This document shows, piece after piece, positions 1-11,285 of a DNA stretch of 64,000 nucleotides; the first letter of the stretch is position 1; each line of letters begins with the position of its first letter. Source of the DNA: Mycolicibacterium porcinum (GTDB taxonomy: Bacteria > Actinomycetota > Actinomycetes > Mycobacteriales > Mycobacteriaceae); contig MVIG01000023.1 in NCBI GenBank assembly GCA_002086835.1, positions 1-64,000 of the forward strand, given 5' to 3'. A model generated the notes under the pieces. It did not search any database, was not told where the DNA came from, and saw nothing but the letters and a program-made list of their open reading frames with translations. Made by a program: the position numbers and the translations under genes.

Positions 1-324
1 GTGCGGAGGCTGGGCCGGTGCGGGCGGCGGAGGTGGCGGTGGCTGCTGTTGGGGCGGGGCAGGTGGAGCGGGAGGCGCCTCCCGGAACGTGCTGCGGGCC
101 CGCTCGGCGTCGGGGTCGGTCGGTACGCCGTGCGGTGAGCCGGAGTCGTCGGGATCGGCATTGTCCGGGGCTTTCGACGGCACGAAATTGACCGGCGGGC
201 GACCCGGGATCGACGGCGGCTCTGGCGGCTTACGACGGGTCGGCCGGGTGTCGGGCTCGAAGTGGGATTCCTCCGGACCCGTCCAGCCGAGCTCTCTACG
301 CAAGGTGTCGTCGGGGTCGGGCAC
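1..324 (-). CDS. Proline-rich protein, N-terminal part only
   Basis: This is the first 108 codons of a gene that runs off the left edge. The GTG start at 324 is chosen because a good Shine-Dalgarno (GGAGGAG) lies about 7 nt upstream and the frame stays open to position 1. The protein starts MPDPDDTLRRELGW, then is rich in Pro, Asp and Arg, and turns almost pure Pro/Ala/Gln by residue 90. Proline-rich N-termini followed by a folded domain are common in mycobacterial ESX-associated proteins (EspI is one), but the diagnostic part is outside the window, so no function is assigned. It is divergent from espE and could share its control region. Confidence 0.7.
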   Translation of the reverse strand, partial: MPDPDDTLRRELGWTGPEESHFEPDTRPTRRKPPEPPSIPGRPPVNFVPSKAPDNADPDDSGSPHGVPTDPDAERARSTFREAPPAPPAPPQQQPPPPPPPAPAQPPH

Positions 325-716
325 GCCTGAATCTCCTCCGGAACTCACACACGGGAACTTTGAACGTGCTCAAGTATCGACCACAACGGGTCCGGCATGC
401 ATGATCCGCCCACAATCGGCCCGAAATGACGGTGTAGCAAATTCGCGCGGCAAACCCCGGAGCGCGCAGGCACCCGGAGCGAACAGGTCCCGGCCGGGGA
501 GGTGCGGGACCCTGGCGGCGCCGCATCGCACGCGGCATTCAAAGTTGGCTCGCGGTGGCTTCCTGACCTCCCGGAAAACGATCTCTCAACTGCAATAAAC
601 GGTGGTCGGAGTCCCTTCCCCGACGGTCGCTCAATCTTCGTCGGAGTGCTGAAATTGGTGCGCTGACCGGGCCAGATGCGCTGGTAATCTCTGTTCGGGC
701 GAAGGGGATACGGGGT
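325..716. promoter_or_regulatory. Divergent intergenic region upstream of espE
   Basis: This 392-nt gap separates a minus-strand gene from the ESX-1 operon and must hold promoters for both. The best-looking + strand promoter is CTGACC at 663-668 and TAATCT at 685-690, spaced 16 nt, which would give a short leader before the espE ATG at 717. No convincing small gene or terminator was found. In M. tuberculosis regulators such as WhiB6 act near this end of the locus; no binding site is claimed here. Confidence 0.4.
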
Positions 717-2189
717 ATGGGGCTGCTAGGTGATATTGCCGGTTTCGGCAAAGGCATGATCGAGAACAATCTGAAGTTGGCCGAGCGCGCCGCGAACTTT
801 TTCGCATCCCAGATCGGTCCGCGTCTGATCAGGTCGGCCCGGTCGCCGGTCATGGTCGCTGGTCAGCAGACCATCGAGTCGATGAAGCGCAGCACCGGTA
901 TCGGCGACCCGGAGAGCGGGCAGCGCTTCGGTGACGGAGCCGACCAGATGGGTTCGGTCGGGCAGGTGCTCGCGTCGGCCTTCCCCGACGACAGCTGGGA
1001 CAGCGGAGGGGCCAGCGCCTATGCCGGCCGCAACACCGAGCAGGTCGGCCGCGTTCAGACCATGCTCGGGCTGGACACCATGGTGGCCGGGGTGCTGTCA
1101 GCCGAGGCCGACCAGATCGCGGCTGCCCGCGACCGCCTCGACGGGCATTCCGACTGGCTGGGCGCGATGAGCCTGCTCACCATGAGTGCGGGCATCATCC
1201 CGGGATTCGGAACGGCGGCCCAGATGTCGGCCGAGGTCGCGATGGTCGCCAAGGCCGTCAGCGATTCGAGCGGCGACCTGAAAACCCTGCGTGGGCACAT
1301 CGACCAGAACGCGGCGGCGTTGCGTACCGCGGCAGCGCAATACGCGACGCTGGCCGGCGCCGCCGCCCCCAACAGCGCGGAGTTCGCCCCGCCGGCCGAC
1401 GAGGACCCGGAGGCGTCCGCCGCGCCGGGAGACCCCGAGGCCGAAACACCGGGCGCCTCGACGAGCGGTGGCGACGCCCCCTCCGGTGGCGGCGCGTCCG
1501 GCGCGGGTGCACCGTCCGGCGGTGGCGGGGGTGCTGTCCCCACGGGTTCGCCGGCGCCTCCCTCAACGCCCTCGATGCCGGCGGCCGTACCGGCGTCCGC
1601 GACCCCGCCGTCCTCGGCCGCCGCCTCTGAAGCCGCCGGTGCGCTCGGCGGGATTCTCGGGTCGTTGGTGAGCCCGCTCGGCGGAATTCTCGGCGGCATC
1701 CTGCAGGCCGCCGGGCAGGCGGCAACTCAGGCGGCACAGGCCGGGACCCAGGCGGCACAGCTGGGCACTCAGGCAGGCGGCACCGGCGCCGACGCGGCCC
1801 AGCTCGACAAGGTGTCGGACGGCCTCGACGCCGACGGGCGCGCTGACGAAGACCGGGACGACCGAGACAAGGACGATCAGGACGGCCGCGACGAGGCGGA
1901 GGACAAGGACGGCGAAGGCCGAGAGGACCAGCCCGAGGCGGGCCGGGCGGGAGGCCCGCCCACAGCGGGTTCCGCCGGTGAACCGGCTGATCCGCTCGAC
2001 GCCGGAGAGGACGACAGGGTCGCCAGGACACTGCCGCCCGACCTGGAAGCCGTGGCCGCCGGAAGCGGCGTCGCGGGCCAGGCTCCGGTGCATGTCGGGG
2101 CGGATTTCGAGCAGGGCCAGCTGCACGTAGCAGCGGCGGCTACATTAGATCGCGGTGTACCCGGATCTGCGGCCGTGATCGACAGGTAA
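717..2189 (+). CDS. espE: ESX-1 secretion-associated protein EspE
   Basis: The protein (490 aa) is the first gene of the ESX-1 cluster and matches the EspE/EspA family. The N-terminal ~200 residues hold the conserved alpha-helical region with the GIGDPESGQRFGDGAD block (about 61-76) and a W-x-x-G turn at 94-97, which resembles the WxG turn of type VII substrates. The rest is low complexity: Pro/Ala/Gly/Ser-rich (about 220-300), Gly/Ala/Gln-rich (about 305-355), then a very acidic Asp/Arg/Glu stretch (about 370-405). EspE is reported as a surface or secreted ESX-1 protein; its molecular function is not settled. It is followed by espF after 33 nt, the usual partner arrangement. It is longer than the roughly 400 aa I recall for M. 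tuberculosis EspE because of the disordered tail. Confidence 0.93.
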   Translation: MGLLGDIAGFGKGMIENNLKLAERAANFFASQIGPRLIRSARSPVMVAGQQTIESMKRSTGIGDPESGQRFGDGADQMGSVGQVLASAFPDDSWDSGGASAYAGRNTEQVGRVQTMLGLDTMVAGVLSAEADQIAAARDRLDGHSDWLGAMSLLTMSAGIIPGFGTAAQMSAEVAMVAKAVSDSSGDLKTLRGHIDQNAAALRTAAAQYATLAGAAAPNSAEFAPPADEDPEASAAPGDPEAETPGASTSGGDAPSGGGASGAGAPSGGGGGAVPTGSPAPPSTPSMPAAVPASATPPSSAAASEAAGALGGILGSLVSPLGGILGGILQAAGQAATQAAQAGTQAAQLGTQAGGTGADAAQLDKVSDGLDADGRADEDRDDRDKDDQDGRDEAEDKDGEGREDQPEAGRAGGPPTAGSAGEPADPLDAGEDDRVARTLPPDLEAVAAGSGVAGQAPVHVGADFEQGQLHVAAAATLDRGVPGSAAVIDR

Positions 2190-2222
2190 GAATCCGGGGA
2201 CAGGGATCGAGGGGAAATTTTC

Positions 2223-2534
2223 ATGGCGGGTGATTTGCGGGTTGCCACCGCTCATTTGCACGAGCTATCGGCCAAACAAGGCCAGGCTGCCAGCAGCCTG
2301 GCAACGGCCACCGGAGTTGTCGACGGTGTCGACGCCTCGGTGCGCATCACGCACGGGCCGATTTCGTCGTCGACGGCCGCTGCCGTCACGGCCGCGCTCA
2401 AGGCGCGTCGAGCTGCGGGAACCGGTATGGCCAGGGTGTCGCGGGACCTAGGGGAGAAGCTCACTCGTGCAGCGGGTGGCTACGACCGGACGGATTCGAC
2501 GATGGCCGGCGCCCTCCGTGGAACCGTTCGGTAG
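2223..2534 (+). CDS. espF: ESX-1 secretion-associated protein EspF
   Basis: A small helical protein (103 aa) of the EspC/EspF family. It shows the family block RVATAHLHELSAKQ near the start and ends with a YDRTD motif (Y-x-x-x-D), the type VII general secretion signal, at about 89-93. It lies between espE and espG1 and is translated from an ATG preceded by a purine-rich AGGGGAA site. EspE and EspF probably act as a pair, as EspA and EspC do. A diverged paralogue sits at 27829-28149. Confidence 0.92.
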   Translation: MAGDLRVATAHLHELSAKQGQAASSLATATGVVDGVDASVRITHGPISSSTAAAVTAALKARRAAGTGMARVSRDLGEKLTRAAGGYDRTDSTMAGALRGTVR

Positions 2535-2543
2535 GGCGGACCG

Positions 2544-3392
2544 ATGACGAATCCGTTCAGCGCTGACGCGAACACCGCGGCCATCGACGACGTCGTCGGG
2601 GCCGAACTGACCATCGACGGAATCTTGGTGGTCGCCGACAAGCTGGGATTGACGGACTTTCCGCCCTCGATGGGCATCCGGCTGAACATCCCACAGCCCG
2701 ACCTTCGCAAGACCGTGTGGGAACAGGTCGAGCGGGATCTCATGGCCCAGGGGGTGCTGGACGTCTTCGGCAGCCCTCACCCCGAGGTGGCGGCCATGCT
2801 CGACACCTTGAGCCGGCCCGAACGCACGCTGGAGGGGCGCTGGTGGCGCCGCGACGTGGGCGGGAAGATGATCCGGTTTGTGGTGTGCCGCAAGGGCGGT
2901 CGGCATGTGGTCGCCGCCAGGGACAACGACATGCTGGTGCTGCAGCGGGTGGCCGCACAGGTGGGTCTGGCCGGCATGGTGATGACCGTGCTCGGAGAAG
3001 GCATGCCGGCCAACGTCGAGCCGTTGACGGGTGTCGCGGCGACCCTGGCCAATTGCCGGACTGCCGACGAGCTGACCGGGTACGGGATTCCGCCGACCTC
3101 AGCGCGGGTCTACGCGAACATCATCTCCGAGCCCGAGAGCTGGGTGGAGCTGGTGGTGTCCGAGCGCAACCCGGGCGGCACCACATCTCAGGTCGACGTC
3201 GCCGCTGGGGTGCTCGATTCGAAGCAAGGACGCATCGTGTCGATCCCGCGCCGGGTGAACGGGGAGCTGTACGGCAGCTTCCTGACCGGAACCAAGGACA
3301 ATCTGCAGCGGGCCCTGGACGGGTTGATCGAATTCCTGCCTTCGGGTTCGTGGTTCGACAAGTCCGAACCGGATAGCTCCTACCTGCACTGA
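2544..3392 (+). CDS. espG1: ESX-1 chaperone EspG1
   Basis: The 282-aa product fits the EspG family (about 280 aa) in length and position, between espF and espH. EspG proteins are cytosolic chaperones that bind the tip of the cognate PPE protein and keep PE-PPE dimers soluble; the expected client here is PE35/PPE68 encoded 8 kb downstream. Its start is 9 nt after the espF stop, consistent with one operon. No signal peptide or membrane segment is seen. Confidence 0.92.
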   Translation: MTNPFSADANTAAIDDVVGAELTIDGILVVADKLGLTDFPPSMGIRLNIPQPDLRKTVWEQVERDLMAQGVLDVFGSPHPEVAAMLDTLSRPERTLEGRWWRRDVGGKMIRFVVCRKGGRHVVAARDNDMLVLQRVAAQVGLAGMVMTVLGEGMPANVEPLTGVAATLANCRTADELTGYGIPPTSARVYANIISEPESWVELVVSERNPGGTTSQVDVAAGVLDSKQGRIVSIPRRVNGELYGSFLTGTKDNLQRALDGLIEFLPSGSWFDKSEPDSSYLH

Positions 3393-3406
3393 AAGAGGCC
3401 GCCACG

Positions 3407-3964
3407 GTGGGTGACTTTCCGCCACATCATCCGGACGACGATGACGATTATGACGATCTATCGGCGCTGGATTTCGCGTCCTCGGACGACAACTCGGACG
3501 CTGCGGGTCTCGATGCGCTCGGGACATACAGCGATGACGGTGTCGTCTTCGGCGATTTTGGGTCGGACGTCGCGGAGTCCGACGACGGTGGGTACTCGGA
3601 CGGGTCCGTCGACGAGGACGAGAACCTGGCAGTACCGCTGTTCACCGTCACCAACCCGCCCGAAACCGTCACGGTGACGGCGTTCATGGACGGTCGGGTG
3701 CATCAGATCGAATTGGCACCCAAAGCCACCACCCTGACCGAACGGGATCTCGCCGAGGAGATTCTGGTGATCGCGGGTCTGGCCGCTCAGCAGGCCAAGT
3801 CCGCCCAGTACTCGTTCATGCTCGCCGGAATGCGCGAGCATGGGCACGACGACGCGGCGACCCGCGACTTTCTGACCCGCGACCTGGATCTGCTCACCCC
3901 AGAGCAAGCCGATGATGCTCGGGCCCAGGTCTTTTCGACTCGCTATGGAGGCGATCATGGTTGA
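3407..3964 (+). CDS. espH: ESX-1 secretion-associated protein EspH
   Basis: The 185-aa protein starts at a GTG (3407) and has a strongly acidic N-terminal third (Asp-rich, residues 10-75). A conserved globular half follows, beginning LFTVTNPPETVTVTAF, which is typical of the EspH/EspD family. EspH is reported to act as a cytosolic chaperone or adaptor for ESX-1 substrates such as EspE. Its last codons overlap the eccA1 start by 8 nt. A paralogue lies at 27189-27782. Confidence 0.92.
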   Translation: MGDFPPHHPDDDDDYDDLSALDFASSDDNSDAAGLDALGTYSDDGVVFGDFGSDVAESDDGGYSDGSVDEDENLAVPLFTVTNPPETVTVTAFMDGRVHQIELAPKATTLTERDLAEEILVIAGLAAQQAKSAQYSFMLAGMREHGHDDAATRDFLTRDLDLLTPEQADDARAQVFSTRYGGDHG

Positions 3965-5681
3965 CCACCTCGCTGGGATGTTCGGCTCGGCAGTCGGGAT
4001 GCTGAGCAGTTCCCCGGCCCGCTCGCTCGAGATGTTCACCGAGATCACCAATTACGACGAAAGCGCGTGTGACGCCTGGATCGGCCGGATTCGGTGCGGT
4101 GACAACGACCGGGTGACCCTGTTCCGGGCCTGGTACTCACGCTCGAACTTCGGCCAGCTGGCCGGCACCGCCGAGATCTCGATGAACAGTGTCGGAGCGC
4201 GGATCCCCATCGGCGGCATCTACGGCAAGGACATCTCCTACCCGATCAACTCGCCGCTGTCCATCACCATGGGCTTCGCAGTCCAGGAGGCGTCAGAAGG
4301 CAACTACGCCGATGCGATGGAGGCATTGGAGGGCGCCCCGGCCGCCGGGTCCGATCATCTGGTGGCCTGGGTCAAGGCAGTGATCTACGGTGCGGCGCAA
4401 CGCTGGACCGATGTGATCGACCAGGTGCGCGGCGCCGACCAGTGGCCCGACAAGTTCCTTGCTGCCGCGGCGGGTGTGGCCCACGGGGTGGCGGCGGCCA
4501 ACCTGGGACTGTTCACCGAGGCGGATCGACGCCTCACAGAGGCCAACGACACCCCGGCCGGGCAGGCATGCGCACCCGCGATCGCCTGGTACCTGGCAAT
4601 GGCCCGGCGCTACCAGGGCAACGAAGAGTCCGCCCAGGTTCTCCTGGAATGGCTGCAGGCGAACTTCCCTGAGCCCAAAGTCACTGCGGCACTGCGTGAT
4701 CCCGCCTACCGGCTGGAGACCCTCACCCCCGAGAAGATCGCTGCCCGCACCGACCCCTGGGATCCCGCCAGCGTCGTGGCCGACACCTCGGGACGGGACA
4801 AGCTGCTGGCCGAGGCGCAGGCCGAGCTCGACAGGCAGATCGGCCTGGGCCGGGTCAAGGAGCAGATCGAGGCCTACCGGGCGGCGACCCAGATGGCTCG
4901 CATCCGTGCCGCGCGCGGCATGAAGGTGGCCCAGACCTCCAAGCACATGATCTTCGCCGGTCCCCCAGGTACCGGTAAGACCACGATCGCGCGCGTGGTG
5001 GCCAACATCCTGGCCGGTCTCGGCGTCATCGCCGAGCCGAAGCTGATCGAGACCTCGCGTAAGGATTTCGTCGCCGAGTACGAGGGTCAGTCGGCGGTGA
5101 AGACGGCCAAGACGATCGATCGGGCTCTCGGCGGCGTGCTGTTCATCGACGAGGCCTACACGCTGGTGCAGGAGCGTGACGGCCGGGCCGACCCGTTCGG
5201 CACCGAGGCACTGGACACCCTGCTGGCTCGGATGGAGAACGACCGGGACCGGTTGGTGGTGATCATCGCCGGCTACAGCAACGACATCGATCGCCTGCTG
5301 GAGACCAACGACGGCCTGCGTTCGCGGTTCGCGACGCGCATCGAGTTCGACTCGTACTCGCCCGACGACATCGTGGAGATCACGAAAGTCATTGCAAAGG
5401 CGAATGATTCACAGCTCGACGACGAGGCGGCCAAGCGGGTGCACGAGGCGGCGAGCCTGCTCAGTCAGCGCACCCTCAACGGCAAGCCCGCATTGGACAT
5501 CGCAGGCAACGGGCGCTACGCGCGGCAGCTGGTGGAGGCCGGTGAGCAGAACCGCGACATGCGGCTGGCCCGGTCGCTGGACTTCGAGAACCTGGGTGTC
5601 GATCAGCTCAGTGAGGTCAACGGAGAAGACATGGCGGCGGCGATCGCGGCGGTCCACAGCCGCCTGAACATCGGCGAATAG
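3957..5681 (+). CDS. eccA1: ESX-1 AAA+ ATPase EccA1
   Basis: A CbxX/CfqX-type AAA+ ATPase (574 aa) of the cytosolic ESX machinery. Residues 1-270 form the helical TPR-like N-terminal domain. The ATPase domain carries Walker A GPPGTGKT (335-342), Walker B LFIDEAY (D398, E399) and the sensor region [13 protein letters not shown]. The frame is open upstream, but the ATG at 3957 is chosen because GGAG precedes it and its first residues ([13 protein letters not shown]) align with the known EccA1 start. EccA proteins are thought to help deliver or recycle substrates. The length agrees with the M. tuberculosis protein (about 573 aa). Confidence 0.97.
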   Translation: MVDHLAGMFGSAVGMLSSSPARSLEMFTEITNYDESACDAWIGRIRCGDNDRVTLFRAWYSRSNFGQLAGTAEISMNSVGARIPIGGIYGKDISYPINSPLSITMGFAVQEASEGNYADAMEALEGAPAAGSDHLVAWVKAVIYGAAQRWTDVIDQVRGADQWPDKFLAAAAGVAHGVAAANLGLFTEADRRLTEANDTPAGQACAPAIAWYLAMARRYQGNEESAQVLLEWLQANFPEPKVTAALRDPAYRLETLTPEKIAARTDPWDPASVVADTSGRDKLLAEAQAELDRQIGLGRVKEQIEAYRAATQMARIRAARGMKVAQTSKHMIFAGPPGTGKTTIARVVANILAGLGVIAEPKLIETSRKDFVAEYEGQSAVKTAKTIDRALGGVLFIDEAYTLVQERDGRADPFGTEALDTLLARMENDRDRLVVIIAGYSNDIDRLLETNDGLRSRFATRIEFDSYSPDDIVEITKVIAKANDSQLDDEAAKRVHEAASLLSQRTLNGKPALDIAGNGRYARQLVEAGEQNRDMRLARSLDFENLGVDQLSEVNGEDMAAAIAAVHSRLNIGE

Positions 5682-5683
5682 CG

Positions 5684-7126
5684 ATGGCAGGCTTTCGGCT
5701 CACCACCAAGGTCCAGGTCAGCGGCTGGCGTTTTCTGCTGCGCCGCGTCGAGCACGCCATCGTGCGCCGGGACACCCGGATGTTCGACGATCCGCTGCAG
5801 TTCTACAGCCGCGCGGTGTTCGCCGGCGTCGTGGTCTCGGTGCTCATCTGTCTCGGCGCGGCCCTCATGGCCTATTTCAAGCCGCTGGGCAAGCAGGGCA
5901 GCGACCAGCTGTTGGTCGACCGGACCACCAATCAGTTGTATGTGATGCTGCCCGGCAGCAACATGCTGCGGCCGGTGTACAACCTGACCTCGGCCCGGTT
6001 GGCCCTCGGCAATTCTGGAACTCCGTCGGCGGTGAAGTCCGAGGAGCTCAATCGCCTGCCCAAGGGCCAGCCGATCGGTATTCCCGGTGCGCCGTATGCC
6101 ACGCCGACGGGTACGCCCGCATCGCGCTGGACGCTGTGCGACACCGTCGCCAAGCCCGACAGCTCGGCACCCAAGGTGGAGACCTCTGTCCTGATCCGGT
6201 CGCTGGCAACGGATCTCGCGGTCGGCCCGATGCGCCCGAACCAGGGCATGCTGGTGTCGTTCGAAGGCGGTAACTGGCTGGTCACCGCCGATGGCCGGCA
6301 CAGCATCGACCTGGGCGACCGCGCGGTGAGCTCGGCGGTGGGCATCCCCGTCACCGCCAAGGCGACACCGGTCTCGGAGGGACTGTTCAACGCCCTGGCC
6401 AACATGGGCCCGTGGCAGCTGCCGGCGATCCCGGCCGCCGGAGCACCGAATACCGTTGGGCTGCCGGAGAATCTGGTGATCGGGTCGGTGTTCCAAACGG
6501 CCACCGAATCCGATCCGCAGCACTATGTGGTGTTGCCGGACGGCGTGGCCCGCGTGAACCCGACCACCGCTGCGGCCCTGCGCGCCACCAACTCCTACGG
6601 ACTGCTGCAGCCGCCGTCGGTCGAGGCGAGCGTGGTGGCCAAGATCGCCGAGCAGGTGTACGTGTCGCCGCTGCCGGACAAGCCGCTCGAGGTGCTGCTG
6701 CGTCAGGACTCGCCGGTGCTGTGCTGGGCCTGGCAGCGTGAGCCGGGCGATCAGGCGCCGAAGACCACCGTGATCGCCGGCCGCCGGCTGCCGATCCCGT
6801 CATCGGCCGTCGGTACCGGGATCGACCAGATCGGTGGTGACGCAACGGTGTACATCGAAGGCGGCCAGTTCGTCCGGCTGCAGTCGCCGGATCCCCGGGT
6901 GGGCGAGAGCCTGTACTACATCGATCCGCAAGGGGTGCGGTACGGCATCGCCAATGACGATGCCGCGAAGAATCTGGGCTTGTCCGGTTCGGTGAACGCA
7001 CCGTGGCAGGTCGTCGGGCTGCTGGTCGAGGGCCCGGTGTTGTCGAAGGACGCGGCGCTGCTTGAGCACGACACGCTGCCTGCCGACCCACATCCGCGCA
7101 AAGTCGAAAGCAAGCAAGGCTCATGA
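5684..7126 (+). CDS. eccB1: ESX-1 membrane component EccB1
   Basis: The 480-aa protein has a short cytosolic N-terminus, one membrane helix at about 45-65 ([15 protein letters not shown]) and a large periplasmic domain, the EccB layout. EccB anchors the periplasmic part of the ESX core complex with EccC, EccD and EccE and is reported to have weak ATPase activity. It starts 2 nt after the eccA1 stop and its end overlaps eccCa1 by 4 nt (ATGA), so the genes are probably translationally coupled. Two periplasmic cysteines far apart (near 150 and 347) may form the conserved disulfide. Confidence 0.97.
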   Translation: MAGFRLTTKVQVSGWRFLLRRVEHAIVRRDTRMFDDPLQFYSRAVFAGVVVSVLICLGAALMAYFKPLGKQGSDQLLVDRTTNQLYVMLPGSNMLRPVYNLTSARLALGNSGTPSAVKSEELNRLPKGQPIGIPGAPYATPTGTPASRWTLCDTVAKPDSSAPKVETSVLIRSLATDLAVGPMRPNQGMLVSFEGGNWLVTADGRHSIDLGDRAVSSAVGIPVTAKATPVSEGLFNALANMGPWQLPAIPAAGAPNTVGLPENLVIGSVFQTATESDPQHYVVLPDGVARVNPTTAAALRATNSYGLLQPPSVEASVVAKIAEQVYVSPLPDKPLEVLLRQDSPVLCWAWQREPGDQAPKTTVIAGRRLPIPSSAVGTGIDQIGGDATVYIEGGQFVRLQSPDPRVGESLYYIDPQGVRYGIANDDAAKNLGLSGSVNAPWQVVGLLVEGPVLSKDAALLEHDTLPADPHPRKVESKQGS

Positions 7127-9351
7127 CGACCAAGAAGTTCACCCCGACGATCAAGCGCGGGCCGCGGCTGACACCGGGCGAGATCAACGTCGCCGCACCG
7201 GATGACCTCGGGATCGAGATCCCGCCCTCGGGCATGCAGAAGGCCATGCCCTGGGTCATGGGTGGCTGCATGATCGGCATGATCGCGATCATGATCTTCA
7301 CCGGCGTGCGTCAGCTGTCGCCGTACATGCTGATGATGCCGCTGATGATGATCATGGGCACGGTCGGTTTCATGTCCGGCGGGGGTCAGGGTGGCAAGCG
7401 GGTTCCCGAGATCAACGCCGACCGTAAGGAATACCTGCGGTACCTGGCCGGCCTGCGCACGCGCGTGACGTCGTCGGCCTCGGCGCAGGTGGCGTTCTTC
7501 GGTTACCACGCACCGCATCCCGAGGATCTGTTGTCGATCATCGGGACGCACCGGCAGTGGTCGCGTCAGGCCAACTCGGACTTCTACGCCGCCACCCGGA
7601 TCGGTATCGGCGCCGAGATCGCGGTGGACCGGCTGCTCAAGCCGAACACCAGCGGCGAGCTCGCCGGCCCCCAGGGTGCGCCACAGCCGCACCTCGAGCC
7701 CGTCAGCCACATGTGGGTGACCAAGTTCCTGCGCACCCACGGCCTGATCCAGGATTGCCCGAAACTTGTTCAGCTGCGGACATTTCCGACCATCGCCATC
7801 GGTGGCGACATCGAGGGCGCGGCGGGGCTGCTGACCGCGATGATCTGCCATCTGGCGGTGTTCCATCCGCCAGACCTGCTGCAGATCCGGGTGCTCACCG
7901 ACAATCCGGAGGATCCGAACTGGTCGTGGCTCAAGTGGTTGCCGCACGTCCAGCACCAGACCGACACCGACGCGGCCGGGCCGACCCGGCTGGTCTACAC
8001 CCGTCCCGACGGTCTGAGCGATCTGACCGCGCGCGGCCCGCACAGTGCCGACTCCGCGCCCGGCGGCCCGTACGTGATCGTGGTGGACCTGACCGGCGGC
8101 AAAGCCGGATTCCCGGTCGACGGCCGGGCCGGCGTCACCGTGCTCACCCTGGGTAATCACCGCGGTTCGGCCTACCGGCTGCGGGTGGATGCCGACGGGA
8201 CGGCCGACGACAAGCTGCCGAACCAGAACTACCGCGAGGTGACGCGGGTCGTCGACCGGATGACCCCGGCGCAGGCCGGCCGGGTCGCCCGCAAGCTGGC
8301 CGGCTGGTCGATCACCGGGACGATCATCGACAAGAACGTCCGGGTGCAGAAGAAGGTCTCCAAGGAATGGCACCACCTGGTGGGCGCCAAGTCGGTGGAG
8401 GAAGTGACGCCCGCGCGCTGGCGGATGTTCACCGACACCGACCGGGACCGGCTCAAGATCCCGTTCGGTCACGAGCTCAAGACCGGCGAGGTGATGAAGC
8501 TCGACATCAAGGAAGGCGCCGAGTTCGGTGCCGGCCCGCACGGCATGCTGATCGGTACCACCGGCTCGGGTAAGTCGGAGTTCCTGCGGACCATGATCCT
8601 GTCGCTGGTGGCGACTCATCACCCCGACCAGATCAACCTGCTGCTCACCGACTTCAAGGGTGGTTCCACCTTCCTGGGTATGGAGAAGCTGCCGCACACC
8701 GCGGCCGTCGTCACCAACATGGAGGAGGAAGCCGAGCTCGTCGGACGTATGGGCGAGGTGCTCACCGGTGAGCTCGACCGTCGCCAGCAGATCCTGCGTC
8801 AGGCCGGTATGCAGGTCGGCGCGGCGGGTGCGCTGTCCGGTGTGGCCGAGTACGAGAAGCACCGCGAGCGTGGTGCGGACCTGCCGCCGTTGCCGACGCT
8901 GTTCGTGGTGGTCGACGAGTTCGCCGAGCTCCTGCAGAACCATCCGGACTTCATCGGGTTGTTCGACCGGATCTGCCGCGTCGGCCGCTCGCTGCGTGTC
9001 CACCTGCTGCTGGCCACCCAGTCGCTGAACACCGGCGGTGTCCGCATCGACAAGCTCGAGCCCAACCTGACCTACCGAATCGCGTTGCGTACCACCAGTT
9101 CCGCCGAGTCCAAGGCGGTGATCGGCACGCCGGAGGCGCAGTACATCACCAACAAGGAGAGCGGTGTCGGGTTCCTCCGGGTGGGCATGGAGGACCCGGT
9201 GAAGTTCAGCACCCTCTATACCGGCGCCAACTACGTGCCCGAGGTGGAGGACTCCGTGGACGGCGAGGCCAGGCCTCGGGAGAAGCGGCAGACCCGGGTG
9301 CGGATCCACCAGTTCACGACGACCCCGATTTTTGATACGGCGGTGAGCTAG
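7123..9351 (+). CDS. eccCa1: ESX-1 FtsK/SpoIIIE ATPase subunit EccCa1
   Basis: This is the membrane half of the split ESX-1 EccC motor (742 aa). Two adjacent hydrophobic helices lie at about 44-62 and 65-83, followed by the stalk domain and the first FtsK/SpoIIIE ATPase domain with Walker A GTTGSGKS (478-485) and Walker B VVVDEF (D598, E599). ESX-1 is the system in which EccC is usually split in two; here the break falls between ATPase domains 1 and 2, as expected. It overlaps eccB1 by 4 nt and ends 2 nt before eccCb1. Confidence 0.98.
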   Translation: MTTKKFTPTIKRGPRLTPGEINVAAPDDLGIEIPPSGMQKAMPWVMGGCMIGMIAIMIFTGVRQLSPYMLMMPLMMIMGTVGFMSGGGQGGKRVPEINADRKEYLRYLAGLRTRVTSSASAQVAFFGYHAPHPEDLLSIIGTHRQWSRQANSDFYAATRIGIGAEIAVDRLLKPNTSGELAGPQGAPQPHLEPVSHMWVTKFLRTHGLIQDCPKLVQLRTFPTIAIGGDIEGAAGLLTAMICHLAVFHPPDLLQIRVLTDNPEDPNWSWLKWLPHVQHQTDTDAAGPTRLVYTRPDGLSDLTARGPHSADSAPGGPYVIVVDLTGGKAGFPVDGRAGVTVLTLGNHRGSAYRLRVDADGTADDKLPNQNYREVTRVVDRMTPAQAGRVARKLAGWSITGTIIDKNVRVQKKVSKEWHHLVGAKSVEEVTPARWRMFTDTDRDRLKIPFGHELKTGEVMKLDIKEGAEFGAGPHGMLIGTTGSGKSEFLRTMILSLVATHHPDQINLLLTDFKGGSTFLGMEKLPHTAAVVTNMEEEAELVGRMGEVLTGELDRRQQILRQAGMQVGAAGALSGVAEYEKHRERGADLPPLPTLFVVVDEFAELLQNHPDFIGLFDRICRVGRSLRVHLLLATQSLNTGGVRIDKLEPNLTYRIALRTTSSAESKAVIGTPEAQYITNKESGVGFLRVGMEDPVKFSTLYTGANYVPEVEDSVDGEARPREKRQTRVRIHQFTTTPIFDTAVS

Positions 9352-9353
9352 CC

Positions 9354-11126
9354 ATGAGTACAGACGCCGAACCCAGGGTGCTGCGCGAGGTCGTCCTCGA
9401 GCAGTTGGGCACCGGCGAGAGCCGCGCCTACAAGATGTGGCTGCCGCCGCTGACCGACCCGACACCGGTCAACGAACTCGTCGAGCGTGACTACCAGCGG
9501 GCGCCGCTGCGCTTCGCGCTCGGGATCATGGACGAGCCGCGCCGTCACCGGCAGGACATCTGGGGCGTCGACGTCTCGGCAGCCGGCGGCAACATCGCGA
9601 TCGGCGGGGCCCCGCAGACCGGGAAATCGACCTTCCTGCAGACGCTGATGCTGTCGGCCGCGGCCACCCACACGCCACGGCAGGTGCAGTTCTACTGCAT
9701 CGACCTCGGCGGCGGTGGCCTGATGTACATGGAGGACCTGCCGCACGTGGGTGGCGTGGCCACCCGTGCCGAGCCGGACCGGGTGAACCGGGTGGTGGCC
9801 GAGGTCAAGGCCGTGCTGAGGGCCCGTGAGCAGGTGTTCAAGCAGTACCGCGTGGGCTCGATCGCGTCCTACCGCGAGATGCGGGAGGATCCGAACAACC
9901 CGGCCGCGCAGGATCCGTTCGGCGACGTCTTCCTGGTGATCGACGGCTGGCCGGCATTCGTCGCCGAGTTCCCCGACCTGGAACCGGCCGTGCAGGATCT
10001 GGCCGGCCAGGGCCTGGCGTACGGCGTGCACGTCATCATCTCCACACCGCGCTGGACCGAGCTCAAGTCACGTGTGCGTGACTACCTGGGCACCAAGGTG
10101 GAGTTCCGGCTCGGTGACGTGAACGAGACCCAGATCGACCGGATCACCCGCGACATCCCGGCGAACCGGCCGGGTCGCGCCGTTTCCCTGGAGAAGCACC
10201 ACCTGATGATCGGGGTGCCCCGGTTGGACGGCGTGCACAGCTCCGCCAACATCGTCGACGCCATCTCGGCGGGCGTGCAGGAAGTGGCCTCGCGCTACAC
10301 CGATCAGGCTCCGCAGGTGCGGGTGCTGCCGGACCGGATCTACCTGCATCAGCTCGACCCGAATCCGCCGGGACCCGATGCCGACTACCGGACCCGCTGG
10401 CAGGTGCCGCTGGGCATCCGCGAGGCCGATCTCACGGTGGCCTACAACCAGATGAACCTGACGCCGCACCTGCTGATCTTCGGTGCGCCGAAGTCCGGCA
10501 AGACCACGATCGCGCATGCGGTGGCCAAGGCGATCTGCAGTCGCAACAGTCCCGACCAGGTCCGGTTCATGCTGGCCGACTACCGGTCGGGTCTGCTCGA
10601 TGCGGTGCCCGAGACGCATCTGCTGGCCGCCGGCGCGATCAACCGCAACAGCGCGTCGTTGGAGGAGTCGATCAAGGCGCTGGCCGTCAACCTGAAGAAG
10701 CGGTTGCCGCCGCCGGACCTGACCACCGCGCAGCTGCGGTCAAGGTCCTGGTGGAGTGGCCCGGACATCGTGTTGCTGGTCGACGACTGGCACATGATCA
10801 CCGCCGCCGCGGGCATGATGTCGCCGATGGCACCGCTGGGTCCGCTGCTTCCGGCGGCGGCCGACATCGGCCTGCACATCATCGTGGCGTGCCAGATGAG
10901 CCTGGCGCACCGGGCGACGATGGATAAGTTCGTCGGCGCCGCCTACGGCGCCGGTTCGCCGACGTTGTTCCTCTCGGGCGAGAAGAACGACTTCCCGTCG
11001 CGGGAGATCATCGTCAAGAAAAGGCCGCCTGGCCAGGCGTTTATGGTCGGACCCGACGGCAAGGAAGTCATCCAGGCGGCCTACGTCGATCCACCGGATG
11101 AAGAAGTGTTCGCAGCACCCCAATAG
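9354..11126 (+). CDS. eccCb1: ESX-1 FtsK/SpoIIIE ATPase subunit EccCb1
   Basis: The cytosolic half of the motor (590 aa) carries ATPase domains 2 and 3, with P-loops GAPQTGKS (85-92) and GAPKSGKT (377-384). The last domain of EccCb1 binds the C-terminal signal of EsxB and related substrates, which triggers assembly of the motor. A 159-nt gap separates the stop from pe35. It contains TAGTAT near 11132 that could be a -10 box, so the pe35-ppe68-esxBA genes may also have their own promoter. Confidence 0.98.
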   Translation: MSTDAEPRVLREVVLEQLGTGESRAYKMWLPPLTDPTPVNELVERDYQRAPLRFALGIMDEPRRHRQDIWGVDVSAAGGNIAIGGAPQTGKSTFLQTLMLSAAATHTPRQVQFYCIDLGGGGLMYMEDLPHVGGVATRAEPDRVNRVVAEVKAVLRAREQVFKQYRVGSIASYREMREDPNNPAAQDPFGDVFLVIDGWPAFVAEFPDLEPAVQDLAGQGLAYGVHVIISTPRWTELKSRVRDYLGTKVEFRLGDVNETQIDRITRDIPANRPGRAVSLEKHHLMIGVPRLDGVHSSANIVDAISAGVQEVASRYTDQAPQVRVLPDRIYLHQLDPNPPGPDADYRTRWQVPLGIREADLTVAYNQMNLTPHLLIFGAPKSGKTTIAHAVAKAICSRNSPDQVRFMLADYRSGLLDAVPETHLLAAGAINRNSASLEESIKALAVNLKKRLPPPDLTTAQLRSRSWWSGPDIVLLVDDWHMITAAAGMMSPMAPLGPLLPAAADIGLHIIVACQMSLAHRATMDKFVGAAYGAGSPTLFLSGEKNDFPSREIIVKKRPPGQAFMVGPDGKEVIQAAYVDPPDEEVFAAPQ

Positions 11127-11285
11127 GGCAGTTAGTATTTATCCAACGCACTCAGCAACGCTGGCGGCGGCCCGCCAGCAAAGGGATCGGGGGACAGATT
11201 CCTTGGCGACTTGGCAAACTTCATGCCACGTCGATTTTGAGTGCTTGTCCCTGGTTATTTGCAATCGAAACAGGGGAGCAAGCAA

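Noticed and set aside
3912..3956. Longer EccA1 starting 15 codons upstream
   Set aside because: The extension lies inside espH; the ATG at 3957 has GGAG upstream and matches the family start.
6916..9465. 849-codon open frame on the minus strand opposite eccB1/eccCa1
   Set aside because: It is a mirror of the high-GC codon pattern: low-complexity Arg/His/Leu-rich translation, no ribosome site, no domain, and it lies wholly opposite two certain genes.
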